From CAWUEX02 sp963921305 (GTDB taxonomy: Bacteria; Pseudomonadota; Alphaproteobacteria; Rhodospirillales; Rhodospirillaceae): a stretch of 64,000 nucleotides of DNA. Below, in pieces: positions 26,089 to 35,838 of this stretch. Numbering within the stretch: position 1 is the stretch's first letter; every line of letters begins with the position of its first letter. The notes beneath the pieces are model-generated. The model was not told the DNA's origin and did no database searches. It worked only from the letters and a program-made list of their open reading frames with translations. Location: NCBI GenBank assembly GCA_963921305.4, contig CAWUEX030000002.1:992001-1056000 (forward strand). The letters run 5' to 3'. The translations under genes were made by a program, and so were the position numbers.

Positions 26089-28038
26089 ATGCTGATTCGT
26101 TTTGGGATAGTCTGGCTGCTCTGCATCAGCGGGTGGGCGGGTGCAGCATCCGCGCAAGACGAGCGCATCACGTCGTTCGATAGCGACGTTATCATTTACC
26201 GGTCCGGTGAGCTTGAAGTGACCGAGACCATTGCGGTAACCGCGCGGGGACGGAATATCCGCCGTGGTATCTTCCGCGATTTTCCCCGCCAGCGCGGGCA
26301 GTACTGGTACGGGCCACATCGCGTCAGCTTCGATGTGCTTGCCGTGACCCGCAATGGACGCGAAGAACCCTGGCGGATCGAGCGCGGCGCCTATTCGGAC
26401 CGTGTGTATGTCGGCGACCCGGCGACGTTGCTGCAACCAGGTGAGCACACCTACACCCTGACCTACGTCACCGACCGGCAGATTGCCTTTCAGCCGGGCC
26501 ATGACGAACTGTCGTGGAACGTGACCGGAAACTTCTGGGCCTTTCCCATCGACCGGGCGTCGGCAACGATTCACCCGCCCGCGGGATCGCGGGTGACGGA
26601 CCTGTCGGCCGTGACCGGCGCATTCGGCGAGCGCAAAAGCGATGCGTCGGCCATCGTGACGGATATTGGAACCGGCGTGATGACGACCACCCGTGTTTTG
26701 CCGCCGGGCGAGGGCGTCACCTTGACCGCCCGGCTGCCGGCGGGGGCGGTAGTGCCGCCAGACCAGTCAACGCGACTCGTCCACCTGTGGCGCGACGGCG
26801 CGCCCGTCTGGATTGGCTTTTTAGGTCTGATGATCGTCGTCGCCTTCTACGCGCGGGTGTGGTGGTCCTACGGAAAGGACCCGGAGTCCGGCACGATCAT
26901 CCCGCGCTACAGCCCGCCGGAGGGTGTGGGGCCGGCCGCCTGCCGCTACATCCTCAACATGGGATGGGACCCGAAAGGGTTCACCGCAGCGATCGTCAAC
27001 CTGGCGGCCAAGGGCTTTGTCACCATCACGGAATTCGACCGGGATAAGTTCAAACTCACCCGCACCGAGAAAAGCGCCAAGGCGGCGCGGCTGTCACCCG
27101 GGGAGACCGCCGTGGCGCGGCGGCTGTTTGGTGAAAAACTTTGGACGTCGTTTGTGTTCCGCAGCGAACACCACGCCATAGCCAAACGCGCGCAGCGGAG
27201 TTTGCGCCGCAGCCTGAGAGAAGATTTCGAAAACGTCTACTTCTCGAAAAACAAGAAGCTTTTATCGGCAGGAACGGGTTTATCCGCGGCCGCGATTGGC
27301 GCTATGGCGGCTGTTAACACGGCGGGACTTGGGCTGGGTGTGACCGCAATCGCCTTCGCGTTGTTTCTGTACGTGCTGTACCCACTCAGCCTGGGGGCGT
27401 GGACAAACTTCGGCCAGGGCGAGGGCAGAGTCATCAGTTTCTCGTTCGTGTCTTTCGTTGGCATTGTTCTCGCCGCAGCGTTTGCGGAAGGCCTGGGCGA
27501 CGCCGTTGTCGGGTGGCTGACACAAACAAGTCTTGTTCAAATCGTGTTGGTGACGGGCATCGTCGTACTCAACATGGTGTTTTACCACCTGATGAAAGCG
27601 CCGAGCCTATTGGGGCGCGAGGTGATGGATCACATCGAGGGCTTCCGTCTGTTCCTGACCGTTGCCGAAAAAGACCGCCTTAACTTTCACAATCCGCCCG
27701 ACGTGACGCCTGAGGTGTTCGAGACGTACTTGCCCTTTGCCATTGCCCTCGATGTCGAGAACGAGTGGGGCGAACAGTTTGATCTCGCGCTGACCCGTGT
27801 GGGCGGTGGAACGACCTATCAGGGGGCCTATGAGCCGACCTGGTTTCACAGTGATTATCATGTCTGGCCTTCACCTCAGGCGTTTGCCTCGGACTTCGCG
27901 CCGACCTTTGGCGGATCGGTGGTCAACTCGCTGACACCGCCGTCCGCGACCCGGGGCGCCGGACTGGGTGGGGGCGGTTTCTCCGGCGGCGGTTTCTCCG
28001 GCGGGGGTGGCGGAGGCGGTGGCGGGGGCGGCTGGTGA
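26089..28038 (+). CDS. DUF2207 membrane protein (YciQ-like)
   Basis: The 649-residue protein has a signal peptide ending near 'GAASAQD', an extracytoplasmic beta-rich DUF2207 domain ('SFDSDVIIYRSGELEVTETI', 'RGIFRDFPRQ'), three or more membrane segments (near 240-260 and 400-500), and a glycine-rich C-terminus (about 620-649) ending in a G11-W run. It is coupled to lemA. The glycine tail is a known feature of the family. Function is unknown beyond an envelope location. Confidence 0.88.
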   Translation: MLIRFGIVWLLCISGWAGAASAQDERITSFDSDVIIYRSGELEVTETIAVTARGRNIRRGIFRDFPRQRGQYWYGPHRVSFDVLAVTRNGREEPWRIERGAYSDRVYVGDPATLLQPGEHTYTLTYVTDRQIAFQPGHDELSWNVTGNFWAFPIDRASATIHPPAGSRVTDLSAVTGAFGERKSDASAIVTDIGTGVMTTTRVLPPGEGVTLTARLPAGAVVPPDQSTRLVHLWRDGAPVWIGFLGLMIVVAFYARVWWSYGKDPESGTIIPRYSPPEGVGPAACRYILNMGWDPKGFTAAIVNLAAKGFVTITEFDRDKFKLTRTEKSAKAARLSPGETAVARRLFGEKLWTSFVFRSEHHAIAKRAQRSLRRSLREDFENVYFSKNKKLLSAGTGLSAAAIGAMAAVNTAGLGLGVTAIAFALFLYVLYPLSLGAWTNFGQGEGRVISFSFVSFVGIVLAAAFAEGLGDAVVGWLTQTSLVQIVLVTGIVVLNMVFYHLMKAPSLLGREVMDHIEGFRLFLTVAEKDRLNFHNPPDVTPEVFETYLPFAIALDVENEWGEQFDLALTRVGGGTTYQGAYEPTWFHSDYHVWPSPQAFASDFAPTFGGSVVNSLTPPSATRGAGLGGGGFSGGGFSGGGGGGGGGGGW

Positions 28039-28041
28039 CCC

Positions 28042-28069
28042 TTGCTCTGATGCGGCGGCTCCCTATACT
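28042..28069 (+). promoter_or_regulatory. Possible argG promoter with leader hairpin
   Basis: TATACT at 28064-28069 is a good -10 box, with a weak -35 TTGCTC at 28042-28047 and 16 bases between. The -10 box lies within a GCGGCGG/CCGCCGC inverted repeat (28052-28076). Downstream, GGACCC/GGGTCC (28087-28106) could form a hairpin in the argG leader. Confidence 0.35.
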
Positions 28070-28127
28070 CCGCCGCGATTGCGCTGGGACCCGAGAGTAA
28101 GGGTCCAGCTAGACCGAGGAATACGAG

Positions 28128-29333
28128 ATGAGCCGCGACAAAGTCGTCCTTGCCTATTCGGGCGGACTGGACACCTCCATCATCCTGCGCTGGCTGCAGG
28201 ACGAGAAAAACTGCGAGGTCGTGACCTTTACCGCCGACATCGGCCAAGGCGAAGAAGTCGAGCCCGCCCGCAAGAAAGCGGAGATGATGGGCATCGAGCA
28301 CATTTACATCGAAGACCTGCGCGAAGAATTCGTGCGCGATTACGTCTTTCCGATGTTCCGCGCCAACGCGTTGTACGAAGGTGTGTATTTGCTCGGTACA
28401 TCCATCGCGCGGCCATTGATCGGCAAGCGGCTGGTCGAGATTGCGCGCGAAACGGGGGCCGTCGCGATCTCCCATGGCGCGACGGGCAAGGGCAACGACC
28501 AGGTGCGGTTCGAGCTCACCGCCTATGCCCTGGAGCCCGGCATCAAAGTGATCTCGCCCTGGCGGGAGTGGGATTTAAATTCACGGGCGAAACTGATCGA
28601 GTACGCCGAGAAGCACCAAATTCCCATCCCCAAGGACAAGCGCGGGGAAGCGCCCTACTCCATGGACGCCAACCTGCTGCACATCTCCTACGAGGGGAAT
28701 GCGTTGGAAGACCCCTGGGTCGAGCCCGATGAGGACATGTTCCGCCTGTCGGTATCGCCGGAAGCCGCGCCGGATACGCCGGAATACGTGGAGATCGATT
28801 TCGAGCAGGGCGATCCGGTTGCCGTGAACGGAGAGCGTCTATCGCCTGCCGCGCTGCTGACCAAGCTGAACGAGCTCGGCGGCAAACACGGCATCGGCCG
28901 GGTCGACCTGGTGGAGAACCGCTACGTCGGCATGAAGTCGCGCGGTGTGTACGAAACCCCGGGCGGCACCATCTGGCTGGCCGCACGGCGTGCGGTCGAG
29001 AGCATCACCTTGGACCGGGAAGCCGCACACCTGAAAGACGAACTGATGCCGCGCTACGCCAAGCTGGTATACACCGGCTATTGGTTCGCGCCCGAGCGGG
29101 ATGCGTTGCAGGCGGCCATCGATTCCACCCAGGAGAACGTCACCGGCACCGCACGGCTGAAGCTGTACAAAGGCAATGTGATTGTCGTCGGACGGAAAGC
29201 GCCCCGCAGCCTGTACAGCATGGACCACGTCACCTTTGAAGAAGACGACGTCTATGATCAGTACGACGCGGAAGGGTTCATCAAACTCAATGCCCTGAGA
29301 TTGCGCCTGGGCGCGTTGGCAAGAAAGAAGTAA
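28128..29333 (+). CDS. argG: Argininosuccinate synthase
   Basis: The 401-residue protein has the PP-loop 'VLAYSGGLDTSIILRWL' and conserved 'SHGATGKGNDQVRFEL', 'YSMDANLLHISYEGNALEDP' and 'KSRGVYETPGGTI'. It joins citrulline and aspartate with ATP in arginine synthesis. It stands downstream of the DUF2207 gene with 89 bases between and is followed by a crotonase gene after 26 bases. Confidence 0.97.
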   Translation: MSRDKVVLAYSGGLDTSIILRWLQDEKNCEVVTFTADIGQGEEVEPARKKAEMMGIEHIYIEDLREEFVRDYVFPMFRANALYEGVYLLGTSIARPLIGKRLVEIARETGAVAISHGATGKGNDQVRFELTAYALEPGIKVISPWREWDLNSRAKLIEYAEKHQIPIPKDKRGEAPYSMDANLLHISYEGNALEDPWVEPDEDMFRLSVSPEAAPDTPEYVEIDFEQGDPVAVNGERLSPAALLTKLNELGGKHGIGRVDLVENRYVGMKSRGVYETPGGTIWLAARRAVESITLDREAAHLKDELMPRYAKLVYTGYWFAPERDALQAAIDSTQENVTGTARLKLYKGNVIVVGRKAPRSLYSMDHVTFEEDDVYDQYDAEGFIKLNALRLRLGALARKK

Positions 29334-29359
29334 GCGTTAATCGCGCGGGAGAGAACCGG

Positions 29360-30127
29360 ATGAGTGACACCATTCAACACTCCATCGACGCCGGCATTCT
29401 GAAGCTGACGATTTCCCGGCCGGAGAAAAAGAATGCGCTAACCGTCGCCATGTACGCGGCCCTGGCGGAAGCGATCAACGGCGCCAACAGCGACAAAGAG
29501 GTGCGCGTGATCCTGATCACCGGCTGCGAAGACAGCTTTACGGCGGGCAACGACCTCAAGGACTTTCTCGAGAACCCGCCGACCGATCCGTCCAGTCCGG
29601 TGTTTCAGTTCATGTACGCCATCGCCGGGGCACAGAAGCCGGTGGTGGCCGCCGTGAACGGATTGGCCATCGGCATCGGCACCACCATGCTGTTGCATTG
29701 TGACTTCGTCTACGCCGTCGATACGGCGCGCTTTCAGTTGCCTTTCGTCAACCTGGGGCTGGTGCCGGAACTGGGATCCAGCCTGGTTCTGCCGGCTCTC
29801 GCGGGCCGCGCCAAAGCCGCAGAACTGCTGATGCTGGGCGATATGTTTGACGCCGGGACGGCGGCGGACATCGGCTTGGTCAATGCCGTGTGCTCCGCCA
29901 ATGACCTGGACTCGATGGCGCAAACAACCGCTGAAACTCTGGCCGCCAAACCACCGGCGGCGTTGCGCAAGACCAAAGCGCTGTTGAACGCGGACAAGGC
30001 AGCGGTGATCGAACAGATCGACGCGGAGGCCAAGATGTTCGGCGAACAATTGGCCAGCGATGAAGTGAAAGAGGCGATCGCCGCGTTCTTTGAAAAGCGC
30101 AAACCCGACTTCTCGAAGTTCGACTGA
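29360..30127 (+). CDS. Enoyl-CoA hydratase/isomerase family protein
   Basis: The 255-residue crotonase-fold protein has oxyanion-hole segments 'CEDSFTAGNDLKDFL' and 'VNGLAIGIGTTMLLHCD'. In the second segment, where hydratases carry a catalytic Glu (GGGCE), this protein reads 'GIGTTM', and the later segment 'LPFVNLGLVPELGSSLVLP' retains a Glu. This pattern fits an enoyl-CoA isomerase or another crotonase better than a classical two-Glu hydratase. The C-terminus 'FEKRKPDFSKFD' is typical. Confidence 0.85.
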   Translation: MSDTIQHSIDAGILKLTISRPEKKNALTVAMYAALAEAINGANSDKEVRVILITGCEDSFTAGNDLKDFLENPPTDPSSPVFQFMYAIAGAQKPVVAAVNGLAIGIGTTMLLHCDFVYAVDTARFQLPFVNLGLVPELGSSLVLPALAGRAKAAELLMLGDMFDAGTAADIGLVNAVCSANDLDSMAQTTAETLAAKPPAALRKTKALLNADKAAVIEQIDAEAKMFGEQLASDEVKEAIAAFFEKRKPDFSKFD

Positions 30128-30130
30128 ACT

Positions 30131-31030
30131 CTAAAAGTCTGTCGGCAGATCGAGATCGCTCAGCCCGCTTTGCAGCCGGGCCGCCCGCAGGGCATTAAAC
30201 ATCAGGCACGCGATGGTCATGGGGCCCACCCCGCCGGGCACCGGCGTGATGGCGGACGCGACCTCTGACGCAGCTTCAAAATCCACATCGCCGACAAGAA
30301 CGTCCTTGCCGCCGTCACCGGGAATGCGGTTGATGCCGACATCGATGACCACCGCGCTCGGCTTGATCCAATCGCCTTTGACCATCTCCTGACGGCCAAC
30401 GGCGGCGACGAGAATGTCGGCGCGGCGGCAATGGCCGGCGAGGTCTGCCGTGCGCGAATGCGCCGTGGTGACGGTGCAATTCTCTGCCAGCAGAAGCTGC
30501 GCCATCGGCTTGCCGAACAGCATGGAGCGGCCAATGACCACCGCATCCTTGCCCGTCATGTCGCCAAGCTGGCGGCGCAGCAGCAACTGACAGCCGAGCG
30601 GCGTGCAGGACACCATGCCGGTGTCCCCCGCCATCAGACGTCCGGCGTTTTCCGGATGCAGACCATCGACGTCCTTGAGCGGATCGATCGCCATGATGAC
30701 CGGCTGTTCGTCGAGATGATCGGGCAAGGGCAGCTGCACGAGAATGCCATGCACCTTGGGGTCGGCATTCAGCGCCTGAACCAGCTTGAGCAAAGTCTCT
30801 TGATCCGCATCGCCGGGCAGCGTGTGTTCGAAGGACTCCATGCCGAGTTTGACGGCCATCTTACGCTTGCTGCGCACGTAGACCTGGCTGGCGGGATCTT
30901 CTCCGACAAGCACCACGGCAAGGCCCGGCTGAATGCCGTGCTCGCTGACCAATGCCGAGACTTGCCCTTCGAGCCAACCGCGCAGTCCGGCTGCCGTTGC
31001 CTTACCGTCAATGATCTGCGCGTGGGTCAT
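30131..31030 (-). CDS. folD: Methylenetetrahydrofolate dehydrogenase/cyclohydrolase FolD
   Basis: The 299-residue bifunctional enzyme shows 'YVRSKRKMAVKLGMES' with the catalytic Lys, 'QLPLPDHLDEQ', 'DVDGLHPENAGRLMAG', 'CTPLGCQLLL', the Rossmann 'DAVVIGRSMLFGKPMAQLLL' and 'TPVPGGVGPMTIACLM'. It interconverts methylene- and formyl-THF. The ATG at 31030 ('MTHAQII') was preferred to an in-frame ATG at 31066 because the family starts here. It lies 32 bases after yggT. Confidence 0.95.
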   Translation of the reverse strand: MTHAQIIDGKATAAGLRGWLEGQVSALVSEHGIQPGLAVVLVGEDPASQVYVRSKRKMAVKLGMESFEHTLPGDADQETLLKLVQALNADPKVHGILVQLPLPDHLDEQPVIMAIDPLKDVDGLHPENAGRLMAGDTGMVSCTPLGCQLLLRRQLGDMTGKDAVVIGRSMLFGKPMAQLLLAENCTVTTAHSRTADLAGHCRRADILVAAVGRQEMVKGDWIKPSAVVIDVGINRIPGDGGKDVLVGDVDFEAASEVASAITPVPGGVGPMTIACLMFNALRAARLQSGLSDLDLPTDF

Positions 31031-31062
31031 AAATGCTCCCCCGATATCAATTAAGGCCAGCG

Positions 31063-31359
31063 TCAAAGCGTCATCATGACTCGGCGCAAAACCTCCTGCA
31101 CAAAGATGATCGCGAGGATCAATAGAACGGGCGAAAAATCGATCCCACCCATGACCGGGAGAAAAGCCCGGATACGGCGCAAGGCGGGTTCGGTGATCGC
31201 ATGCAACGCCGACCCAACCATATGGACAAAACGGTTATGCGTGTTGATGACATTGAACGCCACCAGCCAGCTGAGAATCACGGAAATGATAATCGCCCAG
31301 AGATAGAGTTCGAGCGCCATGCGGATCACTTGAATCAGAGGAATGAGAATGATGTCCAT
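31063..31359 (-). CDS. YggT-family membrane protein
   Basis: The 98-residue protein has two hydrophobic segments (about 5-30 and 70-92) around a loop with 'SWLVAFNVINTHNRFVHMV' and 'ITEPALRRIRAFLPVMGG', the YggT domain pattern. Members are linked to envelope stress or osmotic tolerance and to division-plane proteins. It leads a two-gene unit with folD and diverges from the beta-propeller lipoprotein gene. Confidence 0.9.
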   Translation of the reverse strand: MDIILIPLIQVIRMALELYLWAIIISVILSWLVAFNVINTHNRFVHMVGSALHAITEPALRRIRAFLPVMGGIDFSPVLLILAIIFVQEVLRRVMMTL

Positions 31360-31476
31360 GAGTCAGAACGTGTCCTTGCAGACGTGAAAGATTAGCCATG
31401 AAGCGCTAGGCTGCCGCTAACCTAATGAGCGGCCCCGCCGCAGACAAGAGAGGACGGTCGAGACACCGCTTCCGCC

Positions 31477-33102
31477 ATGCGCTTCACGTACTCAGCTCGC
31501 GGCCTGATTTGCGCCGGGGTTCTGATCACCTTCACCGCGTGCGCTCCGCCAGCCGAAATCTGGCAGATGGAGCAGAAGTTGACCGGCCTGCCCGTGCACG
31601 GCCTGCAGGGTCTAACCTTCGGCCCGGACGGCGGGCTGTACATCGGCAGCGTGATGAGCGAGGCGGTGGTACGGCTTGACGTGTCAACCGGAGAACTCAC
31701 CGAAAGTGTCGGCCCACCGTTGGGCGAAGCAGACGATGTCGCATTTGCAACTGACGGCACCATGGCCTGGACCGCTCTGAACCAAGGGGCTGTGCGGGTG
31801 CGGACTCCCGCCGGTGAGATCAAGACCATTGCTGAGGGTCTTCCCTTCGTGAACCCGGTGACCTTTGGGCCGGACGGCACGTTATATGCCGCAACCCTAT
31901 TTGGGCCTGACCGCCTGTGGGCCTACGACTTGACCGGCGGCACGGCGCGGGTCGTTGCTGAGAATATCGGCGGCCTGAATGGGTTCGAGTTTGGCGCCGA
32001 TGGCTTGCTGTACACGCCCCTGCCGCAGCGCCAGGCGGTGGGCCGGATCGATGTCGTCACTGGAGAGCTGGAGATCATCGCCGAGGACGTCGGCAATGTG
32101 GTTGGTGTCGCCTGGCATCCGGATGGAAATCTATACGGCACGTCGTGGGATGATGGGCGGGTGGTGCGCATCTCGCCGGCAACGGGCGTGTCGGAAACCG
32201 TGACCGTTGTGGACCCGCCCCTGGACAATCTGGCCATCGATGCAGCCGGTGTGATTTACGTCACGCGGTCGTCCGACAACGGCGTGATCGCGGTCGATCC
32301 AGACACCGGTGCGCAGAATGTCATCGTGCGTAGTGATTTGGCCTCGCCGGGGGGAATGACGTGGGTGAGGCGGGACGGAGGGCAACAACTACTGATCACC
32401 GATATCTTCGGCTACCGGTTTTATGATCCCGTCACCGGATCGACCGAACTGCTGCCGTTTGATCTTGAAAAACAGGCGTCGTCGGACGTAACGGCGCGGG
32501 ACGGGAAAGTCGCCATCACTTATGTACGGCGCAATCGGGCGCTCCTGCTCGATGAGGCATCTGGCGATGTCGTACAGACCTGGACGGATCTGGAAACGCC
32601 CTACGGTGTACTCATTGAAGACACAGGCGACGTCATCGTTGCTCTGCATAACGCGGGCGCCCTGGTGCGGCTATCTCAGGCAGACCCGTCAGCGCGCGCG
32701 ACCCTGGCGGACGGCCTCGAGAGACCGGTCGGCCTCGCCTGGGCGGATGATGGTACGGCAGTTTATGTGGCCGAAGCCGGCGCCGGACGGATCAGCCGGG
32801 TCATCTTGGCGACAGGCGAACCGCAGACCATTGCCGAAGGTCTGTCTCAGCCTGAAACCGTTGCGGTTCTGCCGGACGGTCGCATTGCCGTAACGGAAGT
32901 TGGGGCGCAGCGGGTGGCCGTGATCGAGCCGGACACCGGAACCGCGACACCGATCACGGAGGCGCTTGCGCTTGGTGGGCCGATCTCCCGTTCACCCGAC
33001 CCGGTGGCCATGCCGACCGGCCTCGCCGTGGACGACGAGGGCGCCGTTTGGGTGGTTACGGATGCGGACAATGGGCTGATCAAGCTCACGCTTTCAGAGT
33101 GA
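31477..33102 (+). CDS. Exported beta-propeller lipoprotein (SMP-30/NHL-like)
   Basis: The 541-residue protein begins with a hydrophobic signal and a possible lipobox ('LITFTACAPP'). The rest consists of repeated blades with 'GLTFGPDGGLYIGSVMSEAV'-like units ending in 'G.LY', recurring about every 40 residues. This is a double or large propeller of the SMP-30/NHL/YncE type, a periplasmic or outer-membrane-attached binding or lactonase-like protein. Catalytic metal ligands cannot be assigned. It is a single-gene unit. Confidence 0.8.
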   Translation: MRFTYSARGLICAGVLITFTACAPPAEIWQMEQKLTGLPVHGLQGLTFGPDGGLYIGSVMSEAVVRLDVSTGELTESVGPPLGEADDVAFATDGTMAWTALNQGAVRVRTPAGEIKTIAEGLPFVNPVTFGPDGTLYAATLFGPDRLWAYDLTGGTARVVAENIGGLNGFEFGADGLLYTPLPQRQAVGRIDVVTGELEIIAEDVGNVVGVAWHPDGNLYGTSWDDGRVVRISPATGVSETVTVVDPPLDNLAIDAAGVIYVTRSSDNGVIAVDPDTGAQNVIVRSDLASPGGMTWVRRDGGQQLLITDIFGYRFYDPVTGSTELLPFDLEKQASSDVTARDGKVAITYVRRNRALLLDEASGDVVQTWTDLETPYGVLIEDTGDVIVALHNAGALVRLSQADPSARATLADGLERPVGLAWADDGTAVYVAEAGAGRISRVILATGEPQTIAEGLSQPETVAVLPDGRIAVTEVGAQRVAVIEPDTGTATPITEALALGGPISRSPDPVAMPTGLAVDDEGAVWVVTDADNGLIKLTLSE

Positions 33103-33136
33103 AATGCCGTTGCGCACGGTCGCGGGGCGGCAGTGC

Positions 33137-33165
33137 TTGACTTGGGGGGCCGATTTGCACAGTAT
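33137..33165 (+). promoter_or_regulatory. Probable tRNA-Ala promoter
   Basis: TTGACT (33137-33142) and CAGTAT (33160-33165) are separated by 17 bases and end 16 bases before the tRNA. The -35 box is good and the -10 box weak, with a GC-rich stretch next to the -10 typical of growth-regulated stable RNA promoters. Confidence 0.5.
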
Positions 33166-33181
33166 CCGCGCCCTTCACCGG

Positions 33182-33257
<76 letters not shown>

Positions 33258-33337
33258 AACTCCACCCGACATAGCTGGATGTACTGACCGGGCTGCGCAC
33301 CCTTCGTGGAGTGGCGGCAAATAAGTTCGTCTTGGGG

Positions 33338-34300
33338 CTACTCTATGAGCCCATGGGCAACGAACGCCTTCATGATACGTTCGACGATTTCAGGCTTTAC
33401 GTGACGGCCATCTCGTTCCTGAAAAGCCTCCAGCCCCACGCCGGTCACCATTTCATATGAGGGGAAGTATCTTACGCCCTTATACTCTGAGCATATTCTT
33501 CCGGCCACCGCTCTCAGCGTAGACTTACTTTCCATATTCGCGACATATATTTCATTCCTTGTAAACGTGCGTGCAAGAGGAACGGGCGATACCGTCACCA
33601 CCACTCTGGCGTCGGGCTTAGTGTCGAAAATGATGTCCATCGTGCGTTTCATATTCGCGTAGTTTTCCTCGTACGTGCTGGCATGAAACTCCGTTTCGCT
33701 GTGTCCTCCGCCTCTTTGATATCCCGGCCTCTGACAAGCGACCAAGCCGTTGTCTTTCTTTCTCCATACTTCAGTAAGTCCTAACGTGATGAAGAACACG
33801 TCTGCATCTCGCACACCGGCGGCGAAGCATGTGTTGATGGCGTCTGTCGTCTTGAGAAGTATTTCTGGAGAAATTGCGTAAACACCTCGGCGGTAGGGGT
33901 CTTGGTACGCGACCTCGCCGCTCCACCAGTTGTCGTTCACTGTCCAGTAGTCATCTTGGTCTTGCGTCCACTCTCCCGCGGCGCGTTCGAATTCCTGGCG
34001 GATTGAAAACGTGTTGTAGAAATTCATGTGAATACGTTTTGGCAAAGTGTCGACAAGACATGTCGACCAATCTACCGGTATATCCTGATAGCGAGGAAGC
34101 ATCATGAGGTGCTGAGCGGTGAGCGCCGCTCGAACTTCCTCGGCGAAGCAGCTTCCGATGGTGAAGATCTTGTCTTGCCGTGAAAAGAACGGATCCCACT
34201 TGATTGTCAGAGCTTGTGACTCAAAGAAGTCTGCCCACCGCTGGGGCACGTCTTCATCCACACGCACCGCCCTCATGGGACCTTGATCCCTGTCAACCAC
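33338..34300 (-). CDS. GSCFA-domain protein, low GC
   Basis: The 320-residue protein has the family-naming motif GSCFA at 49-53 in 'FTIGSCFAEEVRAALTAQ', and further conserved parts 'ITLGLTEVWRKKDNGLVACQ' and 'VTVSPVPLARTFTRNE'. GSCFA proteins are SGNH-hydrolase-like and often lie in polysaccharide loci; the serine of the motif would be the nucleophile. Sampled lines of the gene are about 48% GC against about 60% in neighbours, which suggests foreign origin. A methyltransferase gene is next upstream. Confidence 0.88.
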   Translation of the reverse strand: MVDRDQGPMRAVRVDEDVPQRWADFFESQALTIKWDPFFSRQDKIFTIGSCFAEEVRAALTAQHLMMLPRYQDIPVDWSTCLVDTLPKRIHMNFYNTFSIRQEFERAAGEWTQDQDDYWTVNDNWWSGEVAYQDPYRRGVYAISPEILLKTTDAINTCFAAGVRDADVFFITLGLTEVWRKKDNGLVACQRPGYQRGGGHSETEFHASTYEENYANMKRTMDIIFDTKPDARVVVTVSPVPLARTFTRNEIYVANMESKSTLRAVAGRICSEYKGVRYFPSYEMVTGVGLEAFQERDGRHVKPEIVERIMKAFVAHGLIE

Positions 34301-34382
34301 ATGTCGTCGCTCAAGATTATCGTGTTACGCATCACACTCCTCAAGGGTGCAACGAAGTTAACAGCCAATACGCAAGTGCTAC

Positions 34383-35648
34383 CTAGCCCTTAACAATGAT
34401 GGCTTGGTGATGCTCAGTGGTCCTGACCCGGATACCCAGCTCTGAACAAAAAGCATCGATCGCCTTTTTTGCGCCCGGCCAGTTGTAGTCGTCACACACA
34501 ATTTTACCGCCTTTAACCAGCCGGGGATAAAAGAACTCAAGCGAATCTCTTGTCGGCTGGTAGAGGTCGACGTCAACATGAACGAAACGGAAATCGGAGT
34601 CAGATACGTCGTTAAACCGGCTTGGGATCCATCCTTTGAAGTACGAAATCTCCGGAAACCGCGAGAGATTCTCCTGAACCTTTTCAAGCGCATGGCTATA
34701 CGCACCCGCAACCACTGGCAGGGTCGACCCTTCTTCCAACCCGTCCGTGTCTTCTGACTGGACCTCGCTTAGACCCTCAAAAGAATCGAAGACAAAATAT
34801 CCCTCGCCCTGGAAGTCTGGACGGCCTGCCGCAATCCGCGTGCAAATGAGATGAGATGAAAGGCCGCGCAGCACGCCACATTCAGCCACCGTCCCTGGAA
34901 GATCGAGGCATGACTCCACTTCGCGCCACAAGGCGTGAAACCGCCGTCGCCGAATGAGCGTCGGGTGGGTGGTCGTGGCGATCATCGCTTCGTTATAGGC
35001 CGCGTGAAACGCGAGGTCATCGTCATCGGACGCACCCAAAACAGAGTTGAGGCGCCCGAAGATCACCTGTGATTCATCATGCTTGCCGCTTTTCGCGAGG
35101 CTAAAGGCGTATTGCTCCAGTGTACGGGCTTTGTCGGGCCGCAGCGCGGCATAACTTTTCAGGTGGCGGACAGACTGGTCATAGTCTTCCATGCGGGCGG
35201 CTGATACGCCTGCCGCTTCCAGGGCCTGGAGATTCTTTGGATCAGCTTCCAGCACCTTTTCCGCCGCACGCCGCGCCTCCGCGTAGTTGGTACACACGAA
35301 GAGCGCGTAGGCGTAACGCGCCAATGTGTCTACATCTGACCCCACACTCTGGATAACCGGGCGCAGCACATCGACCACGGCATGACTGCGCTTCAGCCGC
35401 TCGAGCGCGATGCTCCATTCCACGCGGGCTTTTACATCTTGGGGATCCAAGGCAACGGCGCGCTCATAGGCCGAGGCTGCATCAGCCCATCGTTGAGTCA
35501 GAAGATATGTGTATCCCAGGTAAGTTTGCAGACTGGCTGACGTCCTATTTTCAGCGGCAAGACGTTCGAAAACCTGAACGGCTGCCGCCGTTTCACCGCG
35601 TTGCAGTAAAGCGACCCCTTCTTTGAGTTGGGCTTGTACGTCAGACAT
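34383..35648 (-). CDS. TPR-TylF fusion: methyltransferase with tetratricopeptide repeats
   Basis: The 421-residue protein has an N-terminal TPR part (about 1-200, for example 'LQTYLGYTYLLTQRWADAAS') and a C-terminal TylF/MycF-type methyltransferase (about 215-421). The latter has 'GTVAECGVLRGLSSHLICTR', 'FVFDSFEGLSEVQSEDTDG' and 'HVDVDLYQPTRDSLEFFY' with the metal-binding acidic residues, and 'KIVCDDYNWPGAKKAIDAF'. It probably O-methylates a sugar or glycan. It lies 82 bases upstream of the GSCFA gene on the same strand. Confidence 0.85.
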   Translation of the reverse strand: MSDVQAQLKEGVALLQRGETAAAVQVFERLAAENRTSASLQTYLGYTYLLTQRWADAASAYERAVALDPQDVKARVEWSIALERLKRSHAVVDVLRPVIQSVGSDVDTLARYAYALFVCTNYAEARRAAEKVLEADPKNLQALEAAGVSAARMEDYDQSVRHLKSYAALRPDKARTLEQYAFSLAKSGKHDESQVIFGRLNSVLGASDDDDLAFHAAYNEAMIATTTHPTLIRRRRFHALWREVESCLDLPGTVAECGVLRGLSSHLICTRIAAGRPDFQGEGYFVFDSFEGLSEVQSEDTDGLEEGSTLPVVAGAYSHALEKVQENLSRFPEISYFKGWIPSRFNDVSDSDFRFVHVDVDLYQPTRDSLEFFYPRLVKGGKIVCDDYNWPGAKKAIDAFCSELGIRVRTTEHHQAIIVKG

Positions 35649-35838
35649 CAGTTGGTGGCGATATAAGGGTCTATGATTGAGCTGTCATTATGAGACACGG
35701 GCGTAACTGTTCACTGCCGTATATTCCGGGTTGAACGCAAGAATAACCCACAGATCGCAAAATCGTGTAGCCGCGAGTCAATCACGGGACACCCCGCGCA
35801 TAGACGCCGCCGCCCGCGCGGTCTAAAACCGCCGCAGC

